From DASWJZ01 sp964440525 (lineage in GTDB: Bacteria; Pseudomonadota; Alphaproteobacteria; Rhizobiales; Afifellaceae): 54,719 nucleotides of DNA. The notes under the pieces were generated by a model. It saw nothing but the letters and a program-made list of their open reading frames with translations, did no database searches and was not told the origin of the DNA. Positions 1 to 9,245 of this stretch are shown piece after piece (the first letter of the stretch is position 1; each line of letters opens with the position of its first letter). Made by a program: the position numbers and the translations under genes. The stretch lies in contig CAYTTC010000016.1 in NCBI GenBank assembly GCA_964440525.1, positions 1-54,719 on the forward strand, given 5' to 3'.

Positions 1-1671
1 TTGCGGATTGCAGAAAATGGCGAAAACCCGGACTCAGGGCGCACGGCCCTTCGTGCGGGTGTCCACCTGGACCAAATCCCGGTTCACTTGGCGGCCACGC
101 TTCGATCAGCGCTTGCCGACGAGCTGCCGCTCCTGAAGCGCGACGGCGGATTCGTCCGGAATGGCTTCGATCCCGCTCTCGACGAGTCACGCGGGCTGCG
201 CGACGAAAGCCGAAAGGTGATCGCCGGCCTGCAGGCGCGCTATGCCAGCGAGACCGGCGTGCGATCACTCAAGATCCGGCACAACAACGTGCTCGGCTAC
301 TTCGTCGAGGTGACGGCCGGTCAAGCGGCGGCGTTCAAGAGCAACGGTGAGGCAGAAAAGTTCATCCATCGGCAGACGCTCGCGAGCGCCATGCGGTTCA
401 CGACGACGGAGCTTGCCGAGCTTGAGCAGAAAATCGCGAGCGCCGCCGACCGGGCGCTGTCGATCGAGCTTTCGATCTTCGACGACCTCAGCCGGCGGAT
501 CGCGGCGGAGGAGAGAGCGATCCGCGGCGCCGCGCGGACGCTTGCGGAGATCGACGTGGCGGCGGCGCTCGCCGAGCTTGCGGCGAGCGAGAGTTATGTG
601 CGGCCGAAGGTGGATCTGAGCCTTGCCTTCACGATCGAGGGCGGACGGCATCCGGTCGTGGAGCAGGCGCTTCGATCCGAGGGGCAGAGTTTTGTGGCGA
701 ACGATTGCGATCTCGGGCACCTTCTCCCCCTGAGGGAGAAGGTGTCCGCGGAGCGGACGGATGAGGGGGAGGTCGACGATCTCGCCTCACACGCCAATCG
801 CAGAGCTCCCCCTCTCCCGGCTGCTCCCGCCTTCGCCACCGCTTCGGCGGGCAAGCCGCAGCCGCCCTCCCCCTCAAGGGGGGAGGGCTCGCGCTCGCCC
901 TCCGACACTGGCCGCATATGGCTGCTGACCGGTCCCAACATGGCGGGAAAATCGACTTTTCTCCGCCAGAACGCGCTGATCGCGATCCTGGCGCAGGCCG
1001 GAAGCTTCGTGCCGGCGAAGGCAGCGCATATCGGCGTGGTCGACGCGGTTTTTTCCCGCGTCGGCGCGGCCGACGATCTTGCGCGCGGCCGATCGACGTT
1101 CATGGTGGAGATGGTGGAGACCGCCGCGATCCTGAACCAGGCTGGGCCACGCTCGCTCGTCATCCTCGACGAGATCGGCCGCGGCACGGCGACCTTCGAC
1201 GGGCTCTCCATTGCCTGGGCGACGGTGGAACATCTGCATGAAGAGAACAAATCCCGCGCGCTCTTCGCCACGCACTATCACGAACTCACGGCGCTTTCCT
1301 CGAAGCTGCCGCGGCTCACGAACGCCACCATGAAAGTGAAGGAGTGGCGGGGCGACGTGGTGTTCCTGCACGAGGTGGCGGCGGGCGCCGCCGACCGCTC
1401 CTACGGCATCCAGGTGGCGAAGCTCGCGGGGCTGCCCGGAAGCGTGATCCAGCGCGCCAAGCAGGTGCTGACCATGCTCGAAAAAGGCGACCGCGCGCGG
1501 CCCGTGCCGATCATCGACGACCTACCGCTTTTCGCGGCAAAGCCGACGGACGAGGAACCGGCGGCGCACCCGGCGCTGAAAGCGCTCGAAGCGGTCAATC
1601 CCGACGAGCTTTCGCCGAAGGAGGCGCTGGAGCAGCTCTATGAGCTGAAGCGACTGTTTCGCCGTGATTAG
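1..1671 (+). CDS. mutS: DNA mismatch repair protein MutS, C-terminal part (5' end outside window)
   Basis: MutS recognises base mismatches and recruits MutL through its ATPase. The window holds the last 556 residues: the clamp/lever region, with the family-typical run around residues 87-100 (SLKIRHNNVLGYF), then the ABC ATPase with Walker A GPNMAGKST at residues 311-319 and the Walker B/signature stretch LDEIGRGT near 388-396. It ends with the usual C-terminal tail. The reading frame is already open at base 1, so the TTG there is not a real start. Unusually, about 60 residues (roughly 240-304) rich in Pro, Ser and Ala are inserted just before Walker A. In other alphaproteobacterial MutS proteins this point is a short linker. 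The insert is encoded by palindromic repeat DNA and keeps the frame. Identity is certain; whether the insert is tolerated is inference. Confidence 0.97.
   Translation: MRIAENGENPDSGRTALRAGVHLDQIPVHLAATLRSALADELPLLKRDGGFVRNGFDPALDESRGLRDESRKVIAGLQARYASETGVRSLKIRHNNVLGYFVEVTAGQAAAFKSNGEAEKFIHRQTLASAMRFTTTELAELEQKIASAADRALSIELSIFDDLSRRIAAEERAIRGAARTLAEIDVAAALAELAASESYVRPKVDLSLAFTIEGGRHPVVEQALRSEGQSFVANDCDLGHLLPLREKVSAERTDEGEVDDLASHANRRAPPLPAAPAFATASAGKPQPPSPSRGEGSRSPSDTGRIWLLTGPNMAGKSTFLRQNALIAILAQAGSFVPAKAAHIGVVDAVFSRVGAADDLARGRSTFMVEMVETAAILNQAGPRSLVILDEIGRGTATFDGLSIAWATVEHLHEENKSRALFATHYHELTALSSKLPRLTNATMKVKEWRGDVVFLHEVAAGAADRSYGIQVAKLAGLPGSVIQRAKQVLTMLEKGDRARPVPIIDDLPLFAAKPTDEEPAAHPALKALEAVNPDELSPKEALEQLYELKRLFRRD
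718..905. repeat. Palindromic interspersed repeat inserted in frame within mutS
   Basis: Two strong hairpins bracket the insert. The first, 718-744, has 11-bp arms (CACCTTCTCCC / GGGAGAAGGTG) around CCTGA and is followed by a small TCCGC/GCGGA hairpin at 745-757. The second, 865-887, has arms CCCTCCCC / GGGGAGGG. This sequence style is known from intergenic repeats of rhizobial genomes; here it is read through as protein without a stop codon. Confidence 0.8.
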
Positions 1672-1798
1672 ATCGCGCTTGACCGCCGCCAACGCCAAGC
1701 GCGCGGGTTAACCCTCCCGCTTCACAATCCTTCGACGCCGACTTTCTCCGAGGCGGGGTCGGCGTGCTACCCGGCCGGTGGGAATAGAGGAGGAAGCG

Positions 1799-2275
1799 AT
1801 GAGACGGCCGGTTGCGTTTGCAGCACTCACCAGTGTTTTGATCTTCACTTCCGCCGCTTCGGCCGCGGAGGTTCGCTTTCGCGGCGGCTTCACGCTCACT
1901 TCGGTCAAGGATTGCCTGGCGCGCTATGTCGGCGAGACCTTCAACTCGGCCTTCCGCCCGGCCAACATCGGCAGCAATCCGAACGTCACGTCGCTCAGCC
2001 AGCTCAACCAATATTCGGGTGACGTCTACGAGCTGAGCGGCGCGTCCTTCAGCCTGAACCAATGGATGATTGTGGAGGGCAACGGGTTCGACAATCTGCA
2101 CTATTCCTTCCAGGCGAAGATCTTTCTGAAGCTCCTAGTCCCGGCGACGATCACGATCGCGACGAAGCACATCGACGTGGAGGGCTACATCTACAACATG
2201 GGGAATGACCCCGGCGTCGGCGGAAAGAAATGCATGGCAGGCTTTCGCGGCGCCTATTTCAGACGAATAGAGTAG
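1799..2275 (+). CDS. Secreted protein of unknown function
   Basis: A 158-residue protein not recognised as a named family. The ATG at 1799 is preceded by a clear ribosome binding site (GAGGAGG, about 7 bases upstream), so it is preferred over a start seven codons earlier. Residues 1-21 form a signal peptide (Arg-Arg, hydrophobic core, Ala-Ser-Ala-Ala). The mature part is polar and rich in Asn, Ser and aromatic residues, with single Cys residues near both ends that could form a disulfide after export. It stands alone, 127 bases after mutS and 130 bases before the next gene. A periplasmic or surface role is inferred only from the signal peptide. Confidence 0.7.
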   Translation: MRRPVAFAALTSVLIFTSAASAAEVRFRGGFTLTSVKDCLARYVGETFNSAFRPANIGSNPNVTSLSQLNQYSGDVYELSGASFSLNQWMIVEGNGFDNLHYSFQAKIFLKLLVPATITIATKHIDVEGYIYNMGNDPGVGGKKCMAGFRGAYFRRIE

Positions 2276-2404
2276 GCGGCATCTAGACCGTGTCTTCAAC
2301 GCCCTGGCGGCGAAGGGGCGCTTAGGCCGCCGCACGCAGAGATAGCGCTTGCGTTCAATCAAAAGTAGCCGCAACCTGCGAACGTCGGAGTTCGGGGGGA
2401 CACC

Positions 2405-3652
2405 ATGAGGACCGCATCTTTCCGCGCCGTTTTCGGCGCGGCGCTGTTGACCATCGCAGCCGGAATGGCCGGCGGGGCGGCCGCGCAAAGCTGCTCCGTT
2501 GATTTCGCCGGACCGACAGCACCGACCGTCAGCAGCGCGTACAACGCGGCTTTTGCAGATAATCCGGTGGGCACCGAAGGCCGGGATACGATCGAACTCG
2601 GCGATACAGTGACAATCAAAGGCGACAATCTCGCCCAGATGTTCACCGAAGCCTGCGCCAACCGGCCGGTGGTGCTCTATCTCAACGGATGGCCGATGAA
2701 GGGGCTGACGCGCGCGCCGCAGTCCGACCCGGAAGAGGGCGCCGTGCACTTTACGCTGAAGCGCACCAGCGACGCCGCCGAGGCGTGGACGCGGATTCTC
2801 GGCAGCCCGCTCAGCCAGGAGGACAAGGTCGACATCAGCATGGGGTTCGCGGATGGCTTTGCGCTAAAGAGCACAAAGCCGGACGCGACGAGACTGGCGT
2901 TCACCATCGTGCCGATGAAGTGGTTCCTCCTTTGGCTGCTCATCTTCGCCGCGATGCTGGCCGTCTTCATCCGCTACGCCTGCTTCACGAACATCATCCG
3001 CGATCCAGGCCCTGCGGTGACGCAATCGCGCGGACTGTTCAGCCTGTCGCGCCTGCAAGGGGCGTGGTGGTTCTTCGTGATCGTCGCAGCCTATCTGTTC
3101 ATCGGCACCATCACCGGCGATTTCGGCGACACGATCAACAGCACCGCGCTGATTCTGATCGGCATCGGCGCCGGCACCGTGATCGGCTCCGCTGCGATCG
3201 ACGCGAACGCCGACCCCGTGATCGACAAGGCGCAGACCGACGCCGCCATAACCGAGCTCGATACTCAGATCGCCGCTGCCAATACCGCAATAGCCACGGC
3301 AAAAGCGGCCCTCGCCGCCAGCCCTGCGCCGACCGGAACCGCGAAACGCAATCTGGAGCTAACCGTGGCGCAGCAGCAGAAACTAGAGAAGCGGCTCAAC
3401 ATCCAGCTCGGCATGCTGAAGGGCGAGTCGCAGGGCATTCTGACGGACATACTCAGCGACGCCAACGGCATCAGCTTCCACCGGTTCCAGATGGCGGCTT
3501 TCACCCTCATCCTGAGCATCGTGTTCATCTTCGCCGTCTACGAGACGTTGACGATGCCGGTCTTCAACACGACGCTGATGGGCCTGCTCGGCCTGAGCGC
3601 CGGCACGTATCTCGGCCTGAAAATCCCGGAGGCGAAAACCCCGACGCAGTAG
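2405..3652 (+). CDS. Multi-pass membrane protein with signal peptide and coiled-coil loop
   Basis: A 415-residue protein of no recognised function. Residues 1-27 look like a cleavable signal peptide ending AAAQ. A soluble, presumably periplasmic domain of about 140 residues follows. Hydrophobic helices lie near 172-192, 216-236, 244-262, 362-382 and 388-408. Between the third and fourth is a charged Ala/Gln/Lys-rich stretch (about 270-335) with coiled-coil character. The segment SLSRLQGAWWFF and the end motif GLSAGTYLGLK are the most family-like parts. The ATG follows GGGGGAC. It is a single gene between the secreted protein and the cyclase, with no clear operon partner. A sensor or scaffold role is possible but not shown. 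Confidence 0.65.
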   Translation: MRTASFRAVFGAALLTIAAGMAGGAAAQSCSVDFAGPTAPTVSSAYNAAFADNPVGTEGRDTIELGDTVTIKGDNLAQMFTEACANRPVVLYLNGWPMKGLTRAPQSDPEEGAVHFTLKRTSDAAEAWTRILGSPLSQEDKVDISMGFADGFALKSTKPDATRLAFTIVPMKWFLLWLLIFAAMLAVFIRYACFTNIIRDPGPAVTQSRGLFSLSRLQGAWWFFVIVAAYLFIGTITGDFGDTINSTALILIGIGAGTVIGSAAIDANADPVIDKAQTDAAITELDTQIAAANTAIATAKAALAASPAPTGTAKRNLELTVAQQQKLEKRLNIQLGMLKGESQGILTDILSDANGISFHRFQMAAFTLILSIVFIFAVYETLTMPVFNTTLMGLLGLSAGTYLGLKIPEAKTPTQ

Positions 3653-3775
3653 CGGACCGTCCGTCGCGAGCCAAAGGCGGCAGGGCTTCGTAGCGTCGTC
3701 GCCCTTCTCGCGCCTGCCGGGAGGGCATAAGCTCGGCGCCGGGGACGGAAGCGCCCTTTGCGCGGAAGGGTTGGC

Positions 3776-4987
3776 ATGGCAGGGCCCTTGCCGGAGCCGG
3801 CTGCGGCGGAGATCCTTTCGAACGAGCGCCTGAGGCAGGCGCTTGCCGTGCGCGACTGGCTGCTCGGCGAAGCCCGAGGAATCCGTGATCCGAACGTCAT
3901 CCTCGAAGGGCTTTGCCTAAAACTTCGCGATGCCGGCGTTCCGATCGATCGCGCAGTCAGCGCGATCGAGCTTCGCCACGCCGAGCGGGCCGCGAATGCC
4001 CGCGTCTGGGAGCGGGGAGGCCGCGCCCACGAGGACGTTTTCGCGCATGAGAGGGGCTCGGACTCGACGGGCAAGCGGCCGCTGGCGGAAGCCCATCGCC
4101 TCAACGAATGGGTCTTTTCATGGCTCCCCGATCTCAGCGACGACACCTATGACATCGTCGCGCCACTGAAGGCCGCTGGCTATTTCCATCACATCGCCAT
4201 TCCCGTCGTGCTGCCGAACGGCATGCGGAACGGCTTCACCTTTGCGACGCGCGAGCCGGCCGGTTTTTCGGGAGAGGACGTGGCGGTGCTCCGCTCGATC
4301 ATGCCGACGCTCGCGGCGCTGCAGGAGATCCTGGCGACGCAGCGCGTCATGCGCGAGGTGATGCGCATGTATGTCGGCAACGAGCCGCACCAGCGCATCC
4401 TCTCCGGCGACGTGAGGCGCGGCGAGGTGCTCCGCATCCGCGCCGCGATCCTCTTCGCCGACATGCGCGACTTCACCGGCATCACCTCGACCATGGCGGA
4501 GGAGGCGGCGACCGATCTCGTCAACCAGTATTACGACTGCATCGTGCCGCCGATCGACGAGCGCGGCGGCGAGGTGCTGAAGTTCATCGGCGACGGAATT
4601 TTGGCCATCTTCCGTGCCGGCGCGGACAACGACGTGGAAGCCTGCTGGCGCGCGCTCGCGGCGGCTCGCGCCGGGCTCGAAAAGGTCGATCGGCGTAACG
4701 CGAGCGATGACGACCTGGTGCGCTTTGACGTCGGGATTGCGCTCCACTTTGGCGACGCGGCCTATGGCAATGTCGGCTCCGGCGCGCGGCTCGACTACAC
4801 CGTGATCGGCCGCGACGTGAACCTCGCTTCGCGGATCGCCGGCCTCTGCAGCACGCTCAACCAACGCCTGCTCATCTCGGATGCCTTTCAGAGCCGACTT
4901 GTCGACGCCGAAATCCGCAATCTCGGCGCGTTCAAGCTGAAGGGCGTCGAGCGCGAAGAACCGATCTTCGCGCCGCTCGGCGCGTGA
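3776..4987 (+). CDS. Class III adenylate/guanylate cyclase
   Basis: Makes cyclic nucleotide from a nucleoside triphosphate. The 403-residue protein has a 190-residue N-terminal sensor-like region of unclear type and a C-terminal class III catalytic domain. The metal-binding aspartates are D229 (FADMRDFT) and D273 (KFIGDG), 44 residues apart as expected. Lys269 and the Asp in LDYTVIGRDVN point to ATP rather than GTP as substrate. The Asn in that same motif is the usual transition-state residue. The ATG at 3776 is chosen because GGAAGGG lies just upstream; a TTG six codons earlier is less likely. No membrane helix is visible, so the enzyme is probably cytosolic. It stands as a single gene. Confidence 0.9.
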   Translation: MAGPLPEPAAAEILSNERLRQALAVRDWLLGEARGIRDPNVILEGLCLKLRDAGVPIDRAVSAIELRHAERAANARVWERGGRAHEDVFAHERGSDSTGKRPLAEAHRLNEWVFSWLPDLSDDTYDIVAPLKAAGYFHHIAIPVVLPNGMRNGFTFATREPAGFSGEDVAVLRSIMPTLAALQEILATQRVMREVMRMYVGNEPHQRILSGDVRRGEVLRIRAAILFADMRDFTGITSTMAEEAATDLVNQYYDCIVPPIDERGGEVLKFIGDGILAIFRAGADNDVEACWRALAAARAGLEKVDRRNASDDDLVRFDVGIALHFGDAAYGNVGSGARLDYTVIGRDVNLASRIAGLCSTLNQRLLISDAFQSRLVDAEIRNLGAFKLKGVEREEPIFAPLGA

Positions 4988-5133
4988 GCGGGCGCTAGGG
5001 CGTGGCATGACGTGCGACCTCGAGGGACCGGCCTCTCTATCGCGCGACTCCGGACATTTTCGCTTAGCAACGGGAACGCGGTCCGGCCCAGCGGCTTTTT
5101 CTTAAATCGGACAAAATAGGTGGCGGGTATCGT

Positions 5134-6231
5134 ATGGTGAGCCTGTTTGGAAAAACGGCGCCGGAGCCGCGAAAAGGGATGCCGAGCCCGCGCCTGGGCG
5201 AGGCGGAGTTCAAGCGGCGCTTCCTCGATCAGTTCATCGACCCGGCATTCGCGCCGATCGAAGCTGAGCTTGCGGAGGTGGCGGGGGCGGCCTGGGACGC
5301 CTATGCAAATTCGCGCAAGGCTCCACGCACGCGTAAGGCTGGGCCGAACTTCGCCGATCCGGACTACGACCTCGCCGTCGAATGGCTGGCGGCGCGCGAA
5401 GCGATCATGGAGGCTCAGCGGCGGCACGAGGACGAGGCGCGCCCAGCGCGCGTTTTGCTGATCAATTGCTCCTCGCGCTCGGAGCACACCTGCCCGGGCG
5501 AGATGTCGAAATCCTGGCGGCTGGTTGAAATCGCGCAGGCGGTATTTGAAGCGGAAAGCGGCGTTGAGATCGAGATACTCGATCTTTCCCGGCTGGCATC
5601 GGAATACGGACGAAAAATCCATCCCTGCAAGGCCTGCTTTTCCACTGCCGCTGCGCTCTGCCATTGGCCATGCTCCTGCTACCCGAACTATTCGCTCGGC
5701 CAGACGCAGGACTGGATGAACGACATCTATCCGATGTGGGTGGCGGCGCACGGCATCATGATCGTAACGCCGGTCAATTGGTACCAGGTCACCTCACCCC
5801 TGAAGCTGATGATGGACCGAATGGTTTGCGCCGACGGCGGCAATTCCGACCCGACTCGCACGCACGGCAAGGACGCAAAGAAGGCCAAGGAGATCGAGCT
5901 GAAGGGCTGGGACTATCCACGCCATCTCGCCGGGCGGCTCTTCTCCGTCGTGGTGCATGGTGACGTGGAGGGGGCGGAGGGTGTCCGCCGAGCACTCGCC
6001 GACTGGCTGAGCTCCATGGACCTCATCCCGGCGGGCGCAAGCGCCGAGCTCGACCGCTACATCGGCTATTATCGGCCATACGCCACTAGCCACGACGACC
6101 TCGACGCCGACGAGGCGGTACAGGAGGAGGTGCGGAATGCAGCGCGGACCCTCATGCACGCGGTGAAGGCACAGCGAGCGGGAAATTTCGTCGATGCGGG
6201 CGCCGGGCTGAAGCAGCCACGGCAGAAGTAG
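5134..6231 (+). CDS. Flavodoxin-fold NADPH-dependent FMN reductase family protein
   Basis: A 365-residue protein of the NAD(P)H:FMN reductase/iron-sulfur flavoprotein group. A helical N-terminal extension of about 100 residues precedes the flavodoxin fold, which begins with the strand VLLINCSSR near residue 106. The phosphate-binding region follows, then a Cys-rich segment (PCKAC, then CHWPCSC, about 165-185) where a metal or iron-sulfur cluster could bind. The run VTPVNWYQVTSPLKLMMDR near 210-230 is the typical flavin-side motif. The N-terminal extension is longer than in standard members. It is a single gene with about 100 bases of spacer either side. Flavin binding is family knowledge; the cluster is inference from the cysteines. 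Confidence 0.8.
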   Translation: MVSLFGKTAPEPRKGMPSPRLGEAEFKRRFLDQFIDPAFAPIEAELAEVAGAAWDAYANSRKAPRTRKAGPNFADPDYDLAVEWLAAREAIMEAQRRHEDEARPARVLLINCSSRSEHTCPGEMSKSWRLVEIAQAVFEAESGVEIEILDLSRLASEYGRKIHPCKACFSTAAALCHWPCSCYPNYSLGQTQDWMNDIYPMWVAAHGIMIVTPVNWYQVTSPLKLMMDRMVCADGGNSDPTRTHGKDAKKAKEIELKGWDYPRHLAGRLFSVVVHGDVEGAEGVRRALADWLSSMDLIPAGASAELDRYIGYYRPYATSHDDLDADEAVQEEVRNAARTLMHAVKAQRAGNFVDAGAGLKQPRQK

Positions 6232-6372
6232 CGGCGTTCGCCTGGGCTTCTTCTCCGCTCGATTCTCAACCTCTGGATTCTCAACCCTAAGTGCGCTTAC
6301 ATCGGGGGAATCATCGCGTTCTGCCTATGCTTGGTAGCGGCGGCGCGAAGCGAGGTGGCGCGGGGGGCGGTC

Positions 6373-9153
6373 ATGTTCGGAAAAGACGCCAAGGTCGAAC
6401 CACTTTCGACCGAGACGGTGCTGCAACGCGAGTTCGCGGAAATCTGGGGGGATTTTCCGACCCCCTCTTCTCTAAAGTCCTACTACATGGCGGCGCACCT
6501 CAAGGAGCAGGCCGCGCTTTGCCTCTCGGGCGGCGGCATCCGCAGTGCGGCTTTCGGTCTTGGCGTGCTCGAGGCGCTGGCGAAAAAGGATCTGCTGACC
6601 AAATTCCACTATCTCTCCACCGTCTCCGGCGGCGGCTACATCGGCGGCTTCCTCACCCGCTGGATTCACGAGAAGGAGGGCGACGCGGCGGCCGTGCAGT
6701 CCGTGCTCAAGGTTGCCGCGACGCCCGGAGTGCCGGAGCCCGCGCCCACACAGTGGCTGCGCGAATACTCGAACTTCCTGACGCCGAGAACGGGCCTCGC
6801 CTCGGCCGATACATGGACCGCCGCCGTCCTCTGGATCCGCAATACCCTCATCAACTGGTTCGTGTTCCTGCCCTTCTTCCTTGTCGCGGTGGGCTTTCCC
6901 AACCTCTACCTTGCGATCCTGCGCGCCATCCCGCCCGGCGCTGCCGGACCCTTGCTGGTGCTGAGCTTCGCGCTCATCACGTTCGCGACCTATTCCACAT
7001 GCCGGGACCTGCCGAGCCATGCGGCCGCCCCGATCAGCAGCAAGCAGGTTTTTTGGCGGGTAGCGTCGCCCTCGCTGCTTGCGTCGTTCCTGCTGCCCGC
7101 AGCCCTGGCGCCCGCCTTGGTGTCCGGTTTCAGCGTTTCGATCCTGGGTTTCTCGTTCGGCGACCACGCGTTCGTCTTCGCCGGAATCGTCATGACACTC
7201 GGGCTCATCCTTGGCTACGTCTGGGCTTGGATGCTCACCCACGACGCGACCTTCACGCGCAATCCGCACGTCTGGGCCTTCGGAGCGCTGGTCTCGGGCG
7301 TCGCTGTGGGATTGGGAGCCCATCTCGCCGAACTGCCGGATTGCCGCTGGTCGTTGGCCGAGACCCCATCGGCGTGCGACTGGCACAACAGCCTCTATGC
7401 TTCGCTGGCGCCCCTCGCGGTCGTCATTTCGCAGCTGCTGCTGACGATCTTCTACACGGCATTCCGGCAGCTTCCGAGCAAGAAGGATCCGAAGCTTTCT
7501 CCCGACCTCGACCGCGAGTGGCTGGCGCGGCTCAGCGCCGTGAAGTTGCGGTTTGCCGTTGTCGTCGCCGTCTTCACCGGGCTCGTCCTGGTCGGTCCTC
7601 TCCTCTTCTTCAAATATCTCCACGATCTCGGGCCGTGGCTGCTCGGTGTCCTCGGCAGCGGCTCAGGACTGACCGCGGTGTTTGGCGGAAGGGCCGAAAA
7701 GACCGGCAGCGCCAAACCCGCAGGATGGGGCAAGGCACTGACCTTCAATCGCATCGTGCTGCTGGCGACGCTCGTGTTCATCGCGCTTCTCACGATTCTT
7801 CTGTCCTGGGGAGAGAAGTCGCTTGCCGGCTTTATCGTGCTTGCTGTCTCCAACAACACGCCCGGACTGGCAGCCATATTCGGCCACGTGGCCATCGTGG
7901 CTGTTGCCGGACTCCTGGTCTGGTTCACCTCGACCTACGTCGACGTCAATCGCTTCTCGCTCAACGCCGTCTACAGCAACCGGCTCTGCCGCGCGTTCCT
8001 CGGCGCGGTGCGGAAGCGCGAAAGCGACCAGTTCACGAACTTCGATCCCACCGACAATGTGCGCATGGGCAAGCTCAGGTACACCCCCCCTTCCACGGCC
8101 GACGGACCCAAGCGCGTCCTGTTTCCGGTGGTAAATCTGGCGCTCAATCTGGTCGGCGGCGACCGGCTTGCGTGGCAGGAGCGCAAGGCCCATTCCTTCA
8201 CCGTCACCCCTTTGGCGTGCGGCAGCGCCGTGCTTGGGGCGCCCGACGCAATCGGCGAGATTTCCGGCTCCTACGTTGGGACGGAAGAATACGCAGGAAG
8301 CGAAAGAGACGGCCGAATGCGCGGCAAGGGCATCACGCTCGCGACCGCCATGGCGATATCCGGCGCCGCCGCGAGCCCCAATATGGGGTACAATTCAGCG
8401 CCCGCCACTGCCTTTCTGATGACCTTGTTCAACGTGAGGCTCGGCGCCTGGCTGCCCAATCCCGGCTACGAGCACACCGCTGAAGACATGCAGAAATCGG
8501 GGCCATCGAATGCGCTTCGGCCGTTCCTCAGCGAATTGACCGGCCAGACGAATGGCAGGTCGCAAAACATCTATCTGTCCGACGGCGGCCACTTCGAGAA
8601 TCTCGGCCTCTACGAGATGATACGGCGGCGCTGCCGCTACATCGTCGTCAGCGATGCCGGCCACGATCCCGATGCGAAGTTCGAAGACTTAGGGAACGCC
8701 GTGCGGAAAATCATGGCGGACCTGGATGGCGTGGCGATCACTTTCTCCGAGTTGCAGCTCAGATCGCGGGAGAATCAGCTCGACCCGCCGGTGACCTTTG
8801 CGCTCGGCGATATCGACTACGGCAACGGGCAAGAGGGTAAGATTCTCTATGTGAAACCGAGCTATTTCACATCGAAGCCGGCGAATTTCACGAATGAGCT
8901 TTCCGTCGACATACGCTCATACGCCAATCTGCACGACGAGTTCCCGCACGAGTCGACCGCCGACCAGTGGTTCAGCGAATCGCAATTCGAAAGCTACCGG
9001 CGGCTTGGAGAGACACTCGTGTCGACGCTCGGCAAGAACGCGTCATATGCCACCATCCAGGCGTTCTTCGATGCATTGAAACCGCCGGCAATTGCGGACG
9101 CTGCGATCGCCGATTCCCAAGGCAAAGACGCGGTTGCCCCCACCGAGGCGTGA
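6373..9153 (+). CDS. Patatin-like phospholipase with large membrane domain
   Basis: A predicted lipid acyl hydrolase of 926 residues. The patatin domain is split. The N-terminal part has the oxyanion-hole motif GGGIRS at 53-58 and the nucleophile Ser85 in TVSGGG. The catalytic aspartate comes about 650 residues later as SDGG (Asp737). Between them lie about eight hydrophobic helices (roughly residues 150-530), so the enzyme is membrane-embedded, with active-site halves meeting on one face. The nucleophile elbow reads SGGG instead of the common GXSXG form, as in other bacterial GGG-type patatins. Start: ATG 6373 is preferred; an in-frame TTG at 6331 would add 14 residues. It stands alone, and substrate and role are unknown. 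Confidence 0.85.
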   Translation: MFGKDAKVEPLSTETVLQREFAEIWGDFPTPSSLKSYYMAAHLKEQAALCLSGGGIRSAAFGLGVLEALAKKDLLTKFHYLSTVSGGGYIGGFLTRWIHEKEGDAAAVQSVLKVAATPGVPEPAPTQWLREYSNFLTPRTGLASADTWTAAVLWIRNTLINWFVFLPFFLVAVGFPNLYLAILRAIPPGAAGPLLVLSFALITFATYSTCRDLPSHAAAPISSKQVFWRVASPSLLASFLLPAALAPALVSGFSVSILGFSFGDHAFVFAGIVMTLGLILGYVWAWMLTHDATFTRNPHVWAFGALVSGVAVGLGAHLAELPDCRWSLAETPSACDWHNSLYASLAPLAVVISQLLLTIFYTAFRQLPSKKDPKLSPDLDREWLARLSAVKLRFAVVVAVFTGLVLVGPLLFFKYLHDLGPWLLGVLGSGSGLTAVFGGRAEKTGSAKPAGWGKALTFNRIVLLATLVFIALLTILLSWGEKSLAGFIVLAVSNNTPGLAAIFGHVAIVAVAGLLVWFTSTYVDVNRFSLNAVYSNRLCRAFLGAVRKRESDQFTNFDPTDNVRMGKLRYTPPSTADGPKRVLFPVVNLALNLVGGDRLAWQERKAHSFTVTPLACGSAVLGAPDAIGEISGSYVGTEEYAGSERDGRMRGKGITLATAMAISGAAASPNMGYNSAPATAFLMTLFNVRLGAWLPNPGYEHTAEDMQKSGPSNALRPFLSELTGQTNGRSQNIYLSDGGHFENLGLYEMIRRRCRYIVVSDAGHDPDAKFEDLGNAVRKIMADLDGVAITFSELQLRSRENQLDPPVTFALGDIDYGNGQEGKILYVKPSYFTSKPANFTNELSVDIRSYANLHDEFPHESTADQWFSESQFESYRRLGETLVSTLGKNASYATIQAFFDALKPPAIADAAIADSQGKDAVAPTEA

Positions 9154-9245
9154 GACTGAGGTAGGCTCCCGCCTTCTCCAGCCCCGCGAGAGCGCATAGG
9201 CTAGGCAACAGCCGACCGCCGCGACCGGCGTCCCGGAGCCCTGCG

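Noticed and set aside
6291..8483. A 730-codon plus-strand frame overlapping the patatin gene.
   Set aside because: It is out of frame with the patatin motifs and Arg/Pro-rich, as expected for a shadow of a GC-rich gene.
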